Of a stretch of DNA of 64,000 nt, positions 1 through 9,550 are shown one piece after another. Under the pieces are notes generated by a model, which was not told the origin of the DNA, searched no databases, and worked only from the letters and a program-made list of their open reading frames with translations. This stretch comes from Paenibacillus camelliae (lineage in GTDB: Bacteria; Bacillota; Bacilli; Paenibacillales; Paenibacillaceae). Position 1 is the first letter of the stretch. Every line of letters begins with the position of its first letter. A program made the translations under genes and the position numbers. The DNA is taken from assembly GCF_023715345.1 (NCBI RefSeq), contig NZ_JAMBNY010000016.1:32238-96237 (forward strand). The letters are read 5' to 3'.

Positions 1-45
1 TGCTGCGTCGTGATTAAAGAGGGACTTTTGAACAATCTCTATTAT

Positions 46-93
46 AAAGGCTGATTTCACTATCTAGTGGTAGTGAATCAGCCTTTTATTTTT
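46..93 (+). terminator. Rho-independent terminator of a gene upstream of the window
   Basis: Two arms (AAAGGCTGATT and AATCAGCCTTT) with an inner CACTA/TAGTG extension are followed by a T-rich run. The gene it ends lies before base 1. Two plus-strand frames stay open from the window edge (stops at about 18 and 54), so its last codons cannot be assigned. Confidence 0.75.
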
Positions 94-195
94 CTGAAGG
101 ATGCAAATATAGGATACTCAAGACTTCAAGAACAAGTTATAATGAATAGAAAATCTTGCCACGAGAATGAACACTGTTAACAAAGGGGTGCGGTC

Positions 196-1581
196 ATGTC
201 GTTATCAAGAGTGGAGTCTCGAAAACAGCAGCAATTGCAAACGCAGGGTAACAGGAAAAAAAGAAAAAGATCAGCATTAATATCGGTCAGTTTGGTCGCA
301 TTATTATTTATTGGGCTCGCGTTTGTATTTCAATATGACCGTATAAAGGATATGCTAAGCTCGATAAGTGATAGCTTTAGTAAAGAGGAACGCATAATAC
401 ATAATGTTGTGGATATTGAGCCAGGTTGGAGCGAGAATGTAACAGAAACCAATCAAGATGCTGTGACCGGGACAACGGATGGCGCTATTGATATTGAGGA
501 GCCTGCTTCGTCTGAGCAAGACGGTACAGAAGCTTCCGGTGACGGGAGCCAAGGCGGTGGGATAACCGGACATCCAGGCACAGGAGAAGATGGTGTACAG
601 GAGCCTGTAACACCTCCGTCTGAGCCTAATATAGATGCGACCGTTCAACTTGCATTTGTTGGTGATATATTACAGGGAGAATATATTGATGGCTATTTGC
701 AGCAGGAAGGCTACAATTACCCTTATGAGCAGGCGTTATTCCATTTAACGTCCGCTGACTTAACTGCAGGTAATTTGGAGATGCCTATTACAACAAGAGA
801 TCAGCCAGCTGAGGACAAGACGTATATATTTAGAGGAAAGCCAGAAGCATTAACTGGACTCGTTCATGCTGGCATCGATGTCGTGTCACTTGCCAACAAT
901 CATACGCTGGATCATGGGATTGACGGTATGCTGGATACGAGAAAGTATCTAGATGAATACGGTATTGCGCATGTAGGAGCGGGCAATAATGCAGAAGAAG
1001 CCTATGCCCCCGTCATCAAGGAGTCTAATGGTATAAAGGTTGCGTTTGTTGGAACGAGTAGGGTGCTTCCCGTCACGACTTGGAAGGCAACGCCTTATCA
1101 GGCAGGCTTAGCAGAGTCCTATGCACCAGAACAAACGCTGCAAGCAATAGAAGAGATAGAGGATGAAGCGCATATTACTGTTGTGCTCGTACATTGGGGG
1201 ATTGAACGCTCTGATTCTCCTGAGCCATATCAGTTGGATTTGGCAAGAAGATATATTGATGCAGGGGCAGATCTAGTGATTGGCAGTCACCCGCACGTAC
1301 TGCAAGGCTTTGAGCAGTATAACGGAAAGTGGATTGCTTATTCATTAGGTAACTTTGTATTTGCAGCACATCCTAAAGGCAGGCAAGCTGAAACAGGAGT
1401 GTTGACGGCAACCTGCAATGCACAAGCAGAGTGTGAGGCGCAATTCGCACCGATGAAAATTGTTAACGCTCAGCCGACACCGATTGAAGGCGAGGCATCC
1501 CAGCAGCTGTTTGATTTCTTAGAAGAGGTTTCGTTCGATGTTAGAATTGACGAGAGAGGTAATTTATCGGCTTCGCAATAG
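196..1581 (+). CDS. CapA-family (PGA_cap) membrane-anchored metallophosphoesterase-like protein
   Basis: 461 aa. A basic N-terminus and one hydrophobic segment (about 27-46) anchor it, followed by an acidic, Gly/Ser/Pro-rich linker to about 148 and then the PGA_cap fold. Visible family motifs are FVGDIL (D157), GNLE (192-195), ANNHTLDHG (about 234), VHWG (332-335), GSHPHV (363-368) and YSLGNFVF (382-389); the His/Asp/Asn residues are the expected metal ligands. CapA of Bacillus takes part in poly-gamma-glutamate export, but no capBC genes lie nearby, so this is probably a stand-alone cell-envelope paralogue acting outside the membrane. The ATG at 196 follows an AAAGGGGTG SD. Family assignment is firm; substrate unknown. 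Confidence 0.88.
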   Translation: MSLSRVESRKQQQLQTQGNRKKRKRSALISVSLVALLFIGLAFVFQYDRIKDMLSSISDSFSKEERIIHNVVDIEPGWSENVTETNQDAVTGTTDGAIDIEEPASSEQDGTEASGDGSQGGGITGHPGTGEDGVQEPVTPPSEPNIDATVQLAFVGDILQGEYIDGYLQQEGYNYPYEQALFHLTSADLTAGNLEMPITTRDQPAEDKTYIFRGKPEALTGLVHAGIDVVSLANNHTLDHGIDGMLDTRKYLDEYGIAHVGAGNNAEEAYAPVIKESNGIKVAFVGTSRVLPVTTWKATPYQAGLAESYAPEQTLQAIEEIEDEAHITVVLVHWGIERSDSPEPYQLDLARRYIDAGADLVIGSHPHVLQGFEQYNGKWIAYSLGNFVFAAHPKGRQAETGVLTATCNAQAECEAQFAPMKIVNAQPTPIEGEASQQLFDFLEEVSFDVRIDERGNLSASQ

Positions 1582-1630
1582 CCAATCATGTAGTATTGCA
1601 GTGGCCAATATAGAAAAGAGGCAGTAAAGA

Positions 1631-2452
1631 ATGGTTGCAATTGTATCAGAATGGTGGCTGCGGCTGCTAATAGGTTTAGTAGGAAGCGGCCTGATGGGAT
1701 ATGCAGCATACCGCGCAAGGTCATTGTCACAGTCAGGGATGATGTCAGCTATCGTCATGGGAACGAGCTTCATACTTTTCGGAGAGCCAATCTGGTTTAC
1801 ATTACTCATCGTATTTTTCATAAGCTCAAGCTTTTGGTCCAAATGGCGAAAGTCTTCTAAAGCGAAGCAGAATGCGGAACAATTGTACGAGAAGGGAAGT
1901 CAGCGTGATGCAGGTCAGGTATGGGCGAACGGTGGAGTCGGTCTCTTGCTATGCGTAGTCTATGCTGCGACGGAGCTGCAAGGTCTGCTGCTAGCCTATG
2001 TTGGTGTAATGGCAGCTGTCACAGCAGATACGTGGGCAACCGAGATTGGTGCATTAAGCAAACGTCAGCCACGCTCGGTCATAACGCTTAAACCTGTTCA
2101 ACCTGGAACAAGTGGTGGAGTGACAGCTCTTGGATTAGCGGCATCTACAGCAGGTGGATTGCTGATTGGTATAACTGCTTATATTATGGATTCGTCCTTA
2201 CTGCATGCCATTTGGATTGGAGCGCTGACAGGATTACTAGGCTCTATTGCAGATTCATGGCTTGGTGCAAAGTGGCAGGCGATGTATCGCTGCGTCGTGT
2301 GCGGCAAGGAAACAGAACGAACCTCGCATTGTAAGCAGAGAACGACCTCGATACGGGGCGCTGCTTGGTTAAACAATGATCGAGTGAACATGCTATCGAG
2401 CATCATCGCCGGACTGATTGCTTTCATACTATCGATACTGATCATGACTTAG
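1631..2452 (+). CDS. DUF92 (TIGR00297) integral membrane protein
   Basis: 273 aa with about six hydrophobic segments. Family hallmarks are TADTWATEIG near residue 135 and GTSGGVTALGLAAS near residue 158. A CVVC...HC cysteine pair sits in a loop near residue 220. DUF92 includes the plant phytyl-phosphate kinase VTE6, so a prenyl-phosphate kinase-like activity is conceivable, but that is inference from family only. It lies 49 bp after the CapA-like gene on the same strand with no terminator between, so they may be co-transcribed. A strong hairpin follows at 2544. Confidence 0.85.
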   Translation: MVAIVSEWWLRLLIGLVGSGLMGYAAYRARSLSQSGMMSAIVMGTSFILFGEPIWFTLLIVFFISSSFWSKWRKSSKAKQNAEQLYEKGSQRDAGQVWANGGVGLLLCVVYAATELQGLLLAYVGVMAAVTADTWATEIGALSKRQPRSVITLKPVQPGTSGGVTALGLAASTAGGLLIGITAYIMDSSLLHAIWIGALTGLLGSIADSWLGAKWQAMYRCVVCGKETERTSHCKQRTTSIRGAAWLNNDRVNMLSSIIAGLIAFILSILIMT

Positions 2453-2543
2453 TATGGTTATGGTGTAGAGCGAACCTCTACATGTCTTATAGGAAAATGG
2501 AGCAATGCTTATATTCAAGTGAAATATATTGGTCCATGTACAG

Positions 2544-2602
2544 AAAAACCGTCTCCTTGTAAATGGTTAGGTCATCCTTCCATTTACTAAGAGACGGTTT
2601 TT
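2544..2602. terminator. Bidirectional terminator after the DUF92 gene
   Basis: Outer arms AAAAACCGTCTC and GAGACGGTTTTT with an inner perfect stem GTAAATGG/CCATTTAC. It has T-runs on both strands and so can serve the DUF92 gene and the convergent oligoendopeptidase gene. A second 7-bp hairpin (GGCGTGG/CCACGCC, about 2643-2675) lies closer to pepF but lacks a T-run. Confidence 0.8.
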
Positions 2603-2715
2603 GTAGTTTCGACTTTGATGACGATAAGGCTTGCAGCATACACGGCGTGGAATCAACAGCAATTGAAGCCACGCCATGATCGAAGCGACCGTGAATGTGC
2701 TAAAAACTGCGCTCG

Positions 2716-4506
2716 CTACTTCACTAATTGCTCCATCTGCTCAATAAGCTCTCCAAATACGCTCATCGCTTGCTTAATTGGCTCAGGGGATGACATATCC
2801 ACACCTGCGCGCTTCAAAATATCTATTGGATAGTCGCTGCCCCCGCTTTTTAAGAAGCTGAGATAGCGTTCTACAGCCGGAGCGCCTTCATCCAGTATTT
2901 GCTTCGAGAAGCTAGTTGCAGCAGAGAAGCCTGTTGCGTATTTGTACACATAGAAGCTAGTGTAGAAATGAGGGATGCGTGCCCATTCCATCGCAATATC
3001 CTCATCTACAACGACACCATCGCCGTAATATAGTTTATTCAGATTATAGTAAATTTCACTGTAATCTTCAGGTGTTAACGATTCACCTTTCTCAGAACGC
3101 TCATGAACAATTTTCTCAAACTCCGCGAACATCGTCTGACGGAACACCGTTGTACGGAATTGGTCCGCATAATACGTCAACAGATAAAGCTTTTCTTTCG
3201 GATCAGTTGATTTTTTCAGCAAGTAATCCATCAGCAATGCTTCGTTCAGAGTCGATGCAACTTCAGCAAGGAAGATCGGGTACTGAGCATTGCGGTAGTT
3301 TTGAGCCTCGTCAGAATAATAGGAATGCAGCGCATGACCCATCTCATGCGTCAATGTGAACATGCTATTCAGATTATCCTTATGGTTGAGCAGTACATAT
3401 GGATGCGTTCCATAGGCTCCCCAGCTATACGCACCGCTGCGCTTGCCTTCGTTCTCGTAAACGTCAATCCAGCCATCATTAAAGCCTTGCTTTAAAACGG
3501 TTAGGTAATCATCGCCTAGTGGCTGCAAGCTTTCCGTTACGATGTCCTTTGCCTGATCATATGTAATATTCATGTCGAACTCTTCAACAAGTGGAGCAAA
3601 TAAATCGTACATATGCAGCTCATCTACGCCAAGCAGCTTTTTACGAAGCTCCATGTAACGGTACATCAACGGCAAATGCTCGTGAATCGTATCGATTAGG
3701 TTATTGTAAACATCAGTTGGCACATTGTCGCCGTAAAGGGCATTTTCTAGCACTGAATTGTACTTGCGAGTCTTCGTATAGAATAGGTTCTTATTAATAT
3801 TCGCTGTAAATGTAGCCCCAAGTGTGTTGCTGAACTTCTTGTATGTAGCATAAACGGCTTGAAATGCTTCACGACGTACATCACGGTTTTTGCTTTCAAG
3901 GAATTGAATATAAGTGCCGTGCGTAAGCTCGACTTCCTCACCGTTCTCATTTTTTACTTTCGGGAATTTCATATCAGCATTGTTCAACATGCTGAACACA
4001 TTGCTCGGTGCAGAGCTAATATTGCCAACCTGAGCAAGTAGAGCCTCTTCTGCTTGAGTTAGAATATGCGCCTTGGAGCGTTTCATTTCCGTCAAAGCAT
4101 GCTTATAGTCGCTAAGGGATGGATCTGCAATTAAGCGGTCCAGTTCTTCATTAGACAAGGACAGAATTTCTGGAGTAATAAAGGATAATGCCTCATTTGC
4201 ATCAACGTTTAGTTTGCGCGCTTTATCCGATAAAGCTTGATATTTGGTATTAGCCATATTTTGATGCAAACGCATGTTGGCATAAACATAAAGTCGCTCT
4301 AAATGCTTAGACAGCTCATCTTCCAGCTCGAAGCAGCTTAGCACTTCTTGGGCTGAATTCAGCTTGCCTCTGTAGGCCTCGAATTTAGGAATCAAGCCTT
4401 TAGCTTTTTCGAATTCTTCATCCCATTGTTTTTCTGTAGCAAAAATATCTTCCAGCTTCCATTGATATTGAGTATCCATTTCCTCGCGTTTTTTTACAGT
4501 AGTCAT
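2716..4506 (-). CDS. pepF: Oligoendopeptidase F (M3 family)
   Basis: 596 aa from the ATG at 4506, which follows a strong AAGGAGG SD, and this is the usual PepF length. Zinc site HEMGH at residues 387-391 within LTHEMGHALHSYY, with the third ligand Glu expected in the FLAEVAST segment about 25 residues on. The N-terminal domain is helical. PepF hydrolyses short peptides (about 7-17 residues) in the cytoplasm. Odd point: the frame stays open for 60 codons upstream and encodes a signal-peptide-like sequence with its own SD (start 4629); see findings. Downstream, no gene follows on this strand before the bidirectional terminator. Confidence 0.93.
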   Translation of the reverse strand: MTTVKKREEMDTQYQWKLEDIFATEKQWDEEFEKAKGLIPKFEAYRGKLNSAQEVLSCFELEDELSKHLERLYVYANMRLHQNMANTKYQALSDKARKLNVDANEALSFITPEILSLSNEELDRLIADPSLSDYKHALTEMKRSKAHILTQAEEALLAQVGNISSAPSNVFSMLNNADMKFPKVKNENGEEVELTHGTYIQFLESKNRDVRREAFQAVYATYKKFSNTLGATFTANINKNLFYTKTRKYNSVLENALYGDNVPTDVYNNLIDTIHEHLPLMYRYMELRKKLLGVDELHMYDLFAPLVEEFDMNITYDQAKDIVTESLQPLGDDYLTVLKQGFNDGWIDVYENEGKRSGAYSWGAYGTHPYVLLNHKDNLNSMFTLTHEMGHALHSYYSDEAQNYRNAQYPIFLAEVASTLNEALLMDYLLKKSTDPKEKLYLLTYYADQFRTTVFRQTMFAEFEKIVHERSEKGESLTPEDYSEIYYNLNKLYYGDGVVVDEDIAMEWARIPHFYTSFYVYKYATGFSAATSFSKQILDEGAPAVERYLSFLKSGGSDYPIDILKRAGVDMSSPEPIKQAMSVFGELIEQMEQLVK

Positions 4507-4712
4507 CGTATTCCTCCTTATTTCATTTTGTTTGATATACGGCTTCTCAGCTGCAGCATGTAGGTTAGCTGAGCTAGAGAGAGCGGTTATCAGGAAAAGA
4601 CATAGCCATTTCTTTACAGCCGTGTTCATCATTGCACCTCTTGAGAAAGTTTTCAATTTATCTTTCCCCAAGCGTGCTTCGTTCATTCTTAAGCTGGTCT
4701 GTATACGTTAGA

Positions 4713-4892
4713 TTATGTTCCTAGGCTGAATAAAGAATATACGATTATGAAAAATGCGAACAAAATCATCACAATCGAAGAGATAGCCATCCACTTCTTC
4801 AACGGAGGAGGTATCGTATCCTTCTTCATAATAAGAACTACACCTAAACAAAATGCAACGATAATAAAAACAATGCTAATTGTGCTGTCCAT
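4713..4892 (-). CDS. Small membrane protein with two hydrophobic helices, unknown function
   Basis: 59 aa. The ATG at 4892 has SD GGAGGTG at good spacing; an in-frame GTG at 4901 overlaps that SD and is rejected as start. Two transmembrane stretches (about 5-22 and 36-56) flank a basic, Pro-containing loop (KKDTIPPPLKKW). I do not recognise the family. It ends about 85 bp before the alternative start of the pepF frame, on the same strand. Confidence 0.6.
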   Translation of the reverse strand: MDSTISIVFIIVAFCLGVVLIMKKDTIPPPLKKWMAISSIVMILFAFFIIVYSLFSLGT

Positions 4893-4935
4893 ACGAATCA
4901 CCTCCAGACTAAGACCGAGCTAATCAAAACTTCCT

Positions 4936-5175
4936 TTAAATGCTGCGTAGATTACTCATGATCTGCTCGAGCTCGTCCTCACGGCCAATGAAGTCCTCTT
5001 TACGAAAGAAGTTGTCAGCCCAATGAAGCAGCTCAGCACGACTTATAAACTGGAAGCCTTCTTCTCCCCATTGATCTGAAATGTGTCGAACAACAAGTGT
5101 TTTTCCTTGCTCCTCCACCGTAAGCATATTGTATTTATCCTGCTTATAAATCACATGTTTTTTGAACAAACTCAT
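4936..5175 (-). CDS. Small conserved-looking soluble protein, unknown
   Basis: 79 aa from the ATG at 5175, preceded by AGAAAG at 4 nt. The frame extends to a TTG at 5238, which adds a short hydrophobic stretch without a clear SD, so the shorter form is preferred. The sequence is charged and globular with aromatic positions (ISDQWGEEGFQFISRAELLHWADNFF). I do not recognise it. It lies upstream of the 59-aa membrane protein on the same strand (gap about 44 bp), so both may be one transcript. Confidence 0.5.
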   Translation of the reverse strand: MSLFKKHVIYKQDKYNMLTVEEQGKTLVVRHISDQWGEEGFQFISRAELLHWADNFFRKEDFIGREDELEQIMSNLRSI

Positions 5176-5238
5176 CACACTTTCTATATTGTTTATGGTT
5201 AATAGTACCATCATAGCTATAATTAATTCGCTAATCAA

Positions 5239-5480
5239 CCGAGCAAGTAGATTTTTTCATTCGTAATAATTTCATTAGTATTAATAAGTAGGCTCGTATT
5301 TGTTTCCTATATGTGAAAAGTTGGCATGTAATGCGCGCATAAACATAACAGTTGTTGAATATAACTGAAATTGTGCGGCTATCGTGACATTAACTAAGAT
5401 TGGCAAAATATTATTTAAATTAAAAGGCATAATTATTAATAATGCCCCATATAATAAAACATATTCAATAATTGTAAAAA
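5239..5480. other. AT-rich intergenic region upstream of the cold-shock gene
   Basis: No gene supported. It holds an imperfect palindrome near 5427-5447 (GGCAT...ATGCC around an AT-rich centre) and must contain the start signals of the minus-strand unknown genes. Confidence 0.5.
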
Positions 5481-5509
5481 TTGCAATTTAATTGAATTAA
5501 ATTTATAAT
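5481..5509 (+). promoter_or_regulatory. SigA promoter of the cold-shock gene
   Basis: TTGCAA, 17-bp spacer, TATAAT (5504-5509). Predicted start near 5516 gives a leader of about 43 nt before the TTG start. Confidence 0.7.
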
Positions 5510-5558
5510 GTTTGTATTCACTGCTTAGGCGGTGGTCAATTTTAGGAGGTAGTGTAAT

Positions 5559-5756
5559 TTGAAAGGTACAGTAAAATGGTTTAATGCAGAAAAAGGTTAT
5601 GGTTTTATTCAAGCAGAAAATGGTGAAGATGTTTTCGTACATTTCTCTGCAATTCTTGGCGATGGCTTTAAGTCTTTAGATGAAGGACAGTCAGTTGAAT
5701 TTGACATTACTGAAGGTAATCGTGGTTCACAAGCTGCGAATGTTCAGAAGCTATAA
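5559..5756 (+). CDS. Cold-shock protein, CspA/CspB family
   Basis: 65 aa, a single OB-fold cold-shock domain. RNP1 is KGYGFI (about 13-18) and RNP2 is VFVHFSAI (about 25-32). The product binds single-stranded RNA and DNA in the cytoplasm and acts as an RNA chaperone. The start is TTG at 5559 after AGGAGGT. It stands alone between its own promoter and a strong terminator. Which of several Csp paralogues it is cannot be told from the window. Confidence 0.95.
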   Translation: MKGTVKWFNAEKGYGFIQAENGEDVFVHFSAILGDGFKSLDEGQSVEFDITEGNRGSQAANVQKL

Positions 5757-5774
5757 ATAAATGAGCTAAGCCAA

Positions 5775-5818
5775 AGAGGGTTTGTTTGCACTGATGTTGC
5801 AGACAAGCCCTCTTTTTT
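5775..5818 (+). terminator. Terminator of the cold-shock gene
   Basis: 16-bp stem (AGAGGGTTTGTTTGCA with TGCAGACAAGCCCTCT, two G-U pairs) followed by a T-run. Confidence 0.88.
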
Positions 5819-6014
5819 GTGAATGATTTTTGTATAATTTTATACATATTATGAAGTGAAGAGTAAGGTGATTTACACAAATCATGAAACTGTAATAGTT
5901 AAATGCTAGATTATTATGGGCAAATTATGTTACATTAGGTTGTAGATGATTTGAGATCAGATTTGCACTATTCATCTGCACGGATGGTCACTGCGATCCA
6001 GGAGGTACATTCAT

Positions 6015-7094
6015 ATGATCATAGCCAAAAGGAGCAAACAGGCTCCGACGGGTGCTATCCGACTAATGCATCGGGTGTACAAGTATGTATTGCCAAGTGT
6101 AGATGCTGAGTTGGCAAAGTTGAAGGAAAAAGCACAACATATTCCGGATCCCGAATTAAGGCAGCAAGCTTTGAACAGTATTAGGGATAAGAAGTTTCAT
6201 TGCCAAGGCGGTGGAGTATACGCTGCTGCTAATTTACAATATCATGAAGTGTTAATTTCACTAATTGTCGCTCTGCAAACGATTAGTGATTATTTAGATA
6301 ATTTGTGTGATCGAAGTACGTCTCTTGATGCAGATGATTTTCGTATGCTTCATCAGTCTATGCTCGATGCCATTAATCCGACAGCTAAGCTGCAGGATTA
6401 TTACGCTTACCGTACGGAGAAAGATGACAACGGGTATTTGCACGGTCTAGTACAGCAATGTCAGACACAAATTAGAAAGCTTCCTGCATATGATAAGGTG
6501 CAGCCTCATGTTCATGAGCTTGTATCATTATATTGTGATTTGCAGGTGTACAAGCATATTGCGAAGGATCAACGTGAGGAAAAACTGCTTTCATGGTGGA
6601 GGCTTCACCAGAATAAGTATCCTCAGTTACAATGGAATGAGTTTGCTGCTGCAACAGGATCAACGCTTGGTATGTTTATGTTGTTTCTCAACGCAACTGA
6701 CCCTGAGTTGACTGAGCAAGAGGGGCAAGCATTTAAAAATATTTATTTCCCTCATGTATGTGCCTTACATATTTTGCTTGATTACTTAATTGACCAGGCG
6801 GAAGATAAGGCTGGTGGTGATTTGAATTTCTGCAGCTACTACAAGGATGAAGCAAGTCTTGTAGAACGTATCGCTATGATTGTGAATCGGGCAAGAGAGG
6901 ATGTACAGCATCTTCCCGAATCTGGTTTTCATCGTTTAATCATTGAAGGATTATTAGCTTTATATTTATCTGACCCTAAAGTACAGCAGCAGTCTGATGT
7001 ACGTAAGGTCTCTAAGCAATTGATGAAAAGAAGCCCGATAACTCGTTTGTTTTTTTTAATGAATAGCATGTGGATACGAAAGCAGCAGGCTTAA
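6015..7094 (+). CDS. DUF2600 / YtpB-like tetraprenyl-beta-curcumene synthase family protein
   Basis: 359 aa, all-helical, with the aspartate-rich motif DYLDNLCDR at 92-100 and a second acidic patch DYLIDQAEDKAGGD near residue 258. Both fit class I-like terpene synthases of the YtpB type, which cyclise tetraprenyl diphosphate to a sesquarterpene in Bacillus. ATG at 6015 follows AGGAGGT. No prenyl-transferase gene is adjacent. The leader from 5819 is AT-rich with no clear promoter. Family call is strong; product chemistry is inferred from YtpB. Confidence 0.85.
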   Translation: MIIAKRSKQAPTGAIRLMHRVYKYVLPSVDAELAKLKEKAQHIPDPELRQQALNSIRDKKFHCQGGGVYAAANLQYHEVLISLIVALQTISDYLDNLCDRSTSLDADDFRMLHQSMLDAINPTAKLQDYYAYRTEKDDNGYLHGLVQQCQTQIRKLPAYDKVQPHVHELVSLYCDLQVYKHIAKDQREEKLLSWWRLHQNKYPQLQWNEFAAATGSTLGMFMLFLNATDPELTEQEGQAFKNIYFPHVCALHILLDYLIDQAEDKAGGDLNFCSYYKDEASLVERIAMIVNRAREDVQHLPESGFHRLIIEGLLALYLSDPKVQQQSDVRKVSKQLMKRSPITRLFFLMNSMWIRKQQA

Positions 7095-7106
7095 TATATA
7101 TATTGA

Positions 7107-8099
<993 letters not shown>

Positions 8100-8167
8100 A
8101 GTATAAAAATGAGGGATGGTGAGGCAATAAACGGCTTCACGATCTCTTTTTTATAGATGGATAATAA

Positions 8168-8195
8168 AAAGCCTTTGCCACGTGGCAAAGGCTTT
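8168..8195. terminator. Bidirectional terminator, perfect 28-nt palindrome
   Basis: A perfect palindrome (arms AAAGCCTTTGCCAC and GTGGCAAAGGCTTT) with A and T runs on either side lies between pfkA and the convergent small gene. A weaker hairpin before a T-run at about 8110-8152 may terminate pfkA first. Confidence 0.85.
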
Positions 8196-8233
8196 AAAAA
8201 TATTAAAGTGAGGCGATATTACCCGATTACCTG

Positions 8234-8428
8234 TTAATGCAGTATTGTTCCTAGCTGTCCCCGACAGATGCTGAATTGAACGATTTCCAGTGCATCAGAA
8301 GGCTCGAGAAGCTCTATTCCATCTCGAAGCACAATTTTGGTGTCGAGTTCCTCTGACGTTAAAAAATGAAACATTTCAGGCGCTAGACGTTCAACAATTG
8401 TTGCAAGTTTAACTGTTTCCATATCCAT
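8234..8428 (-). CDS. Small hypothetical protein
   Basis: 64 aa from the ATG at 8428 with a G-rich SD (GGGGTG) 6 nt upstream; another ATG lies two codons on. Acidic and hydrophobic with no signal peptide or cysteine motif. A TGTGGTATAAT extended -10 on the minus strand (8509-8519) probably drives it. Not recognised. The independent promoter, SD and terminator argue that it is real. Confidence 0.55.
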   Translation of the reverse strand: MDMETVKLATIVERLAPEMFHFLTSEELDTKIVLRDGIELLEPSDALEIVQFSICRGQLGTILH

Positions 8429-8554
8429 CAACAACACCCCAATCCCAAAGTTTAAAGTGTTAAAGAGAGGAAAAAAACATCGTTACAACGTTGCTATGGA
8501 ACATTTTTATTATACCACAAAAGAACAAAGATAACACATTTTCGCATTTAGTTT

Positions 8555-9400
8555 TCATGTAAGTTTTCTAAATTGCCCGATGACGCTGACCGTCTCAACA
8601 ATATTAACAAAAGCGTGTTGGTCAATGCTCTGTATTTCTTTTTTTAGCCCTGCAAGCTCGTATCTTGTCCGAACGGTCATAAGCATATCTCGATCATTGG
8701 ACGTAAAGGCTCCGCGGGTTTTAATGATGGTAATTCCTCTTGGGTGGTTCAACAGCTGTTTGAGCATGGCATCAGTTTCCGTCGTAATAATAAACACGGT
8801 TACCTTTAAGTGCTTAATGTGAATGACATCGATAATTTTCCCAGCGACAAAGATGGATACAAGGGAGTACATCGCAAGCTCAAAATCCCAAGTGAATAAA
8901 ATATGTAGTGTAATAACGAGACCGTTTAATGTTGAAAGGATAACACCGAGCGGCAAATCTTTTTTTAACGTTACGATCGACGCAATAATATCGAATCCAC
9001 CAGTCGATCCTCCGCAGCGAAGGGCAATACCACTAGCTAAGCCAACCGCGATGCCACCGTAAACTGCTCCTAGAAGCTCATCGTGTGCTAGCTGATACAC
9101 CGGTATTAATTGCATAAACAGTGTTGAAGTTGCTACTGAAAATATACTCCAAATGACAATCTGCTTACCTAATACGAACCAGCCCCAGATCAGTACTGGT
9201 AAATTTAATAATAGGAACAGCCAGCCAATATTGCTTTTTGTAATGTAACCAATGACCATCGCAACACCAGATATACCACCACTTAACAGCTGCAGCGGTA
9301 CAAGCAGCATATTAAATCCAAAAGCTAGCAGTAAGGAGCTGACAGTCATCATAATAAAGCGAAAAACAATCTGTTTTTTGCTGAGCAAAAGATTACGCAT
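8555..9400 (-). CDS. YitT family membrane protein (DUF161 + DUF2179)
   Basis: 281 aa with five or six transmembrane helices in the first 200 residues, including the Gly-rich SGIALRCGGSTGGFDIIA segment typical of YitT proteins. A C-terminal soluble DUF2179 domain (about 215-280) contains GITIIKTRGAFT. The function of the family is not settled; a transporter role is suspected. ATG at 9400 follows AGGAGTG. It is divergent from the helicase gene. Confidence 0.87.
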   Translation of the reverse strand: MRNLLLSKKQIVFRFIMMTVSSLLLAFGFNMLLVPLQLLSGGISGVAMVIGYITKSNIGWLFLLLNLPVLIWGWFVLGKQIVIWSIFSVATSTLFMQLIPVYQLAHDELLGAVYGGIAVGLASGIALRCGGSTGGFDIIASIVTLKKDLPLGVILSTLNGLVITLHILFTWDFELAMYSLVSIFVAGKIIDVIHIKHLKVTVFIITTETDAMLKQLLNHPRGITIIKTRGAFTSNDRDMLMTVRTRYELAGLKKEIQSIDQHAFVNIVETVSVIGQFRKLT

Positions 9401-9490
9401 TTTTACTAATCACTCCTATGTATAATTAAGACGGCTTATTATTACTATAGTATTATGATAAACGTTAGCTAGTATTCACATGTAAAACTG

Positions 9491-9499
9491 TGGTATAAT
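9491..9499 (+). promoter_or_regulatory. Extended -10 promoter of the cshA-like helicase gene
   Basis: TGGTATAAT fits the TGnTATAAT extended -10 element; no convincing -35 box is seen at the usual distance. Confidence 0.5.
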
Positions 9500-9550
9500 A
9501 GGTAAGACGTTTTTTTAGAGGCTTTAAAATAGAAGGAGTATGAGAAAAGT

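Noticed and set aside
1..54. C-terminal end of an upstream coding region
   Set aside because: Two frames are open from the edge and nothing distinguishes them, so no partial gene is called.
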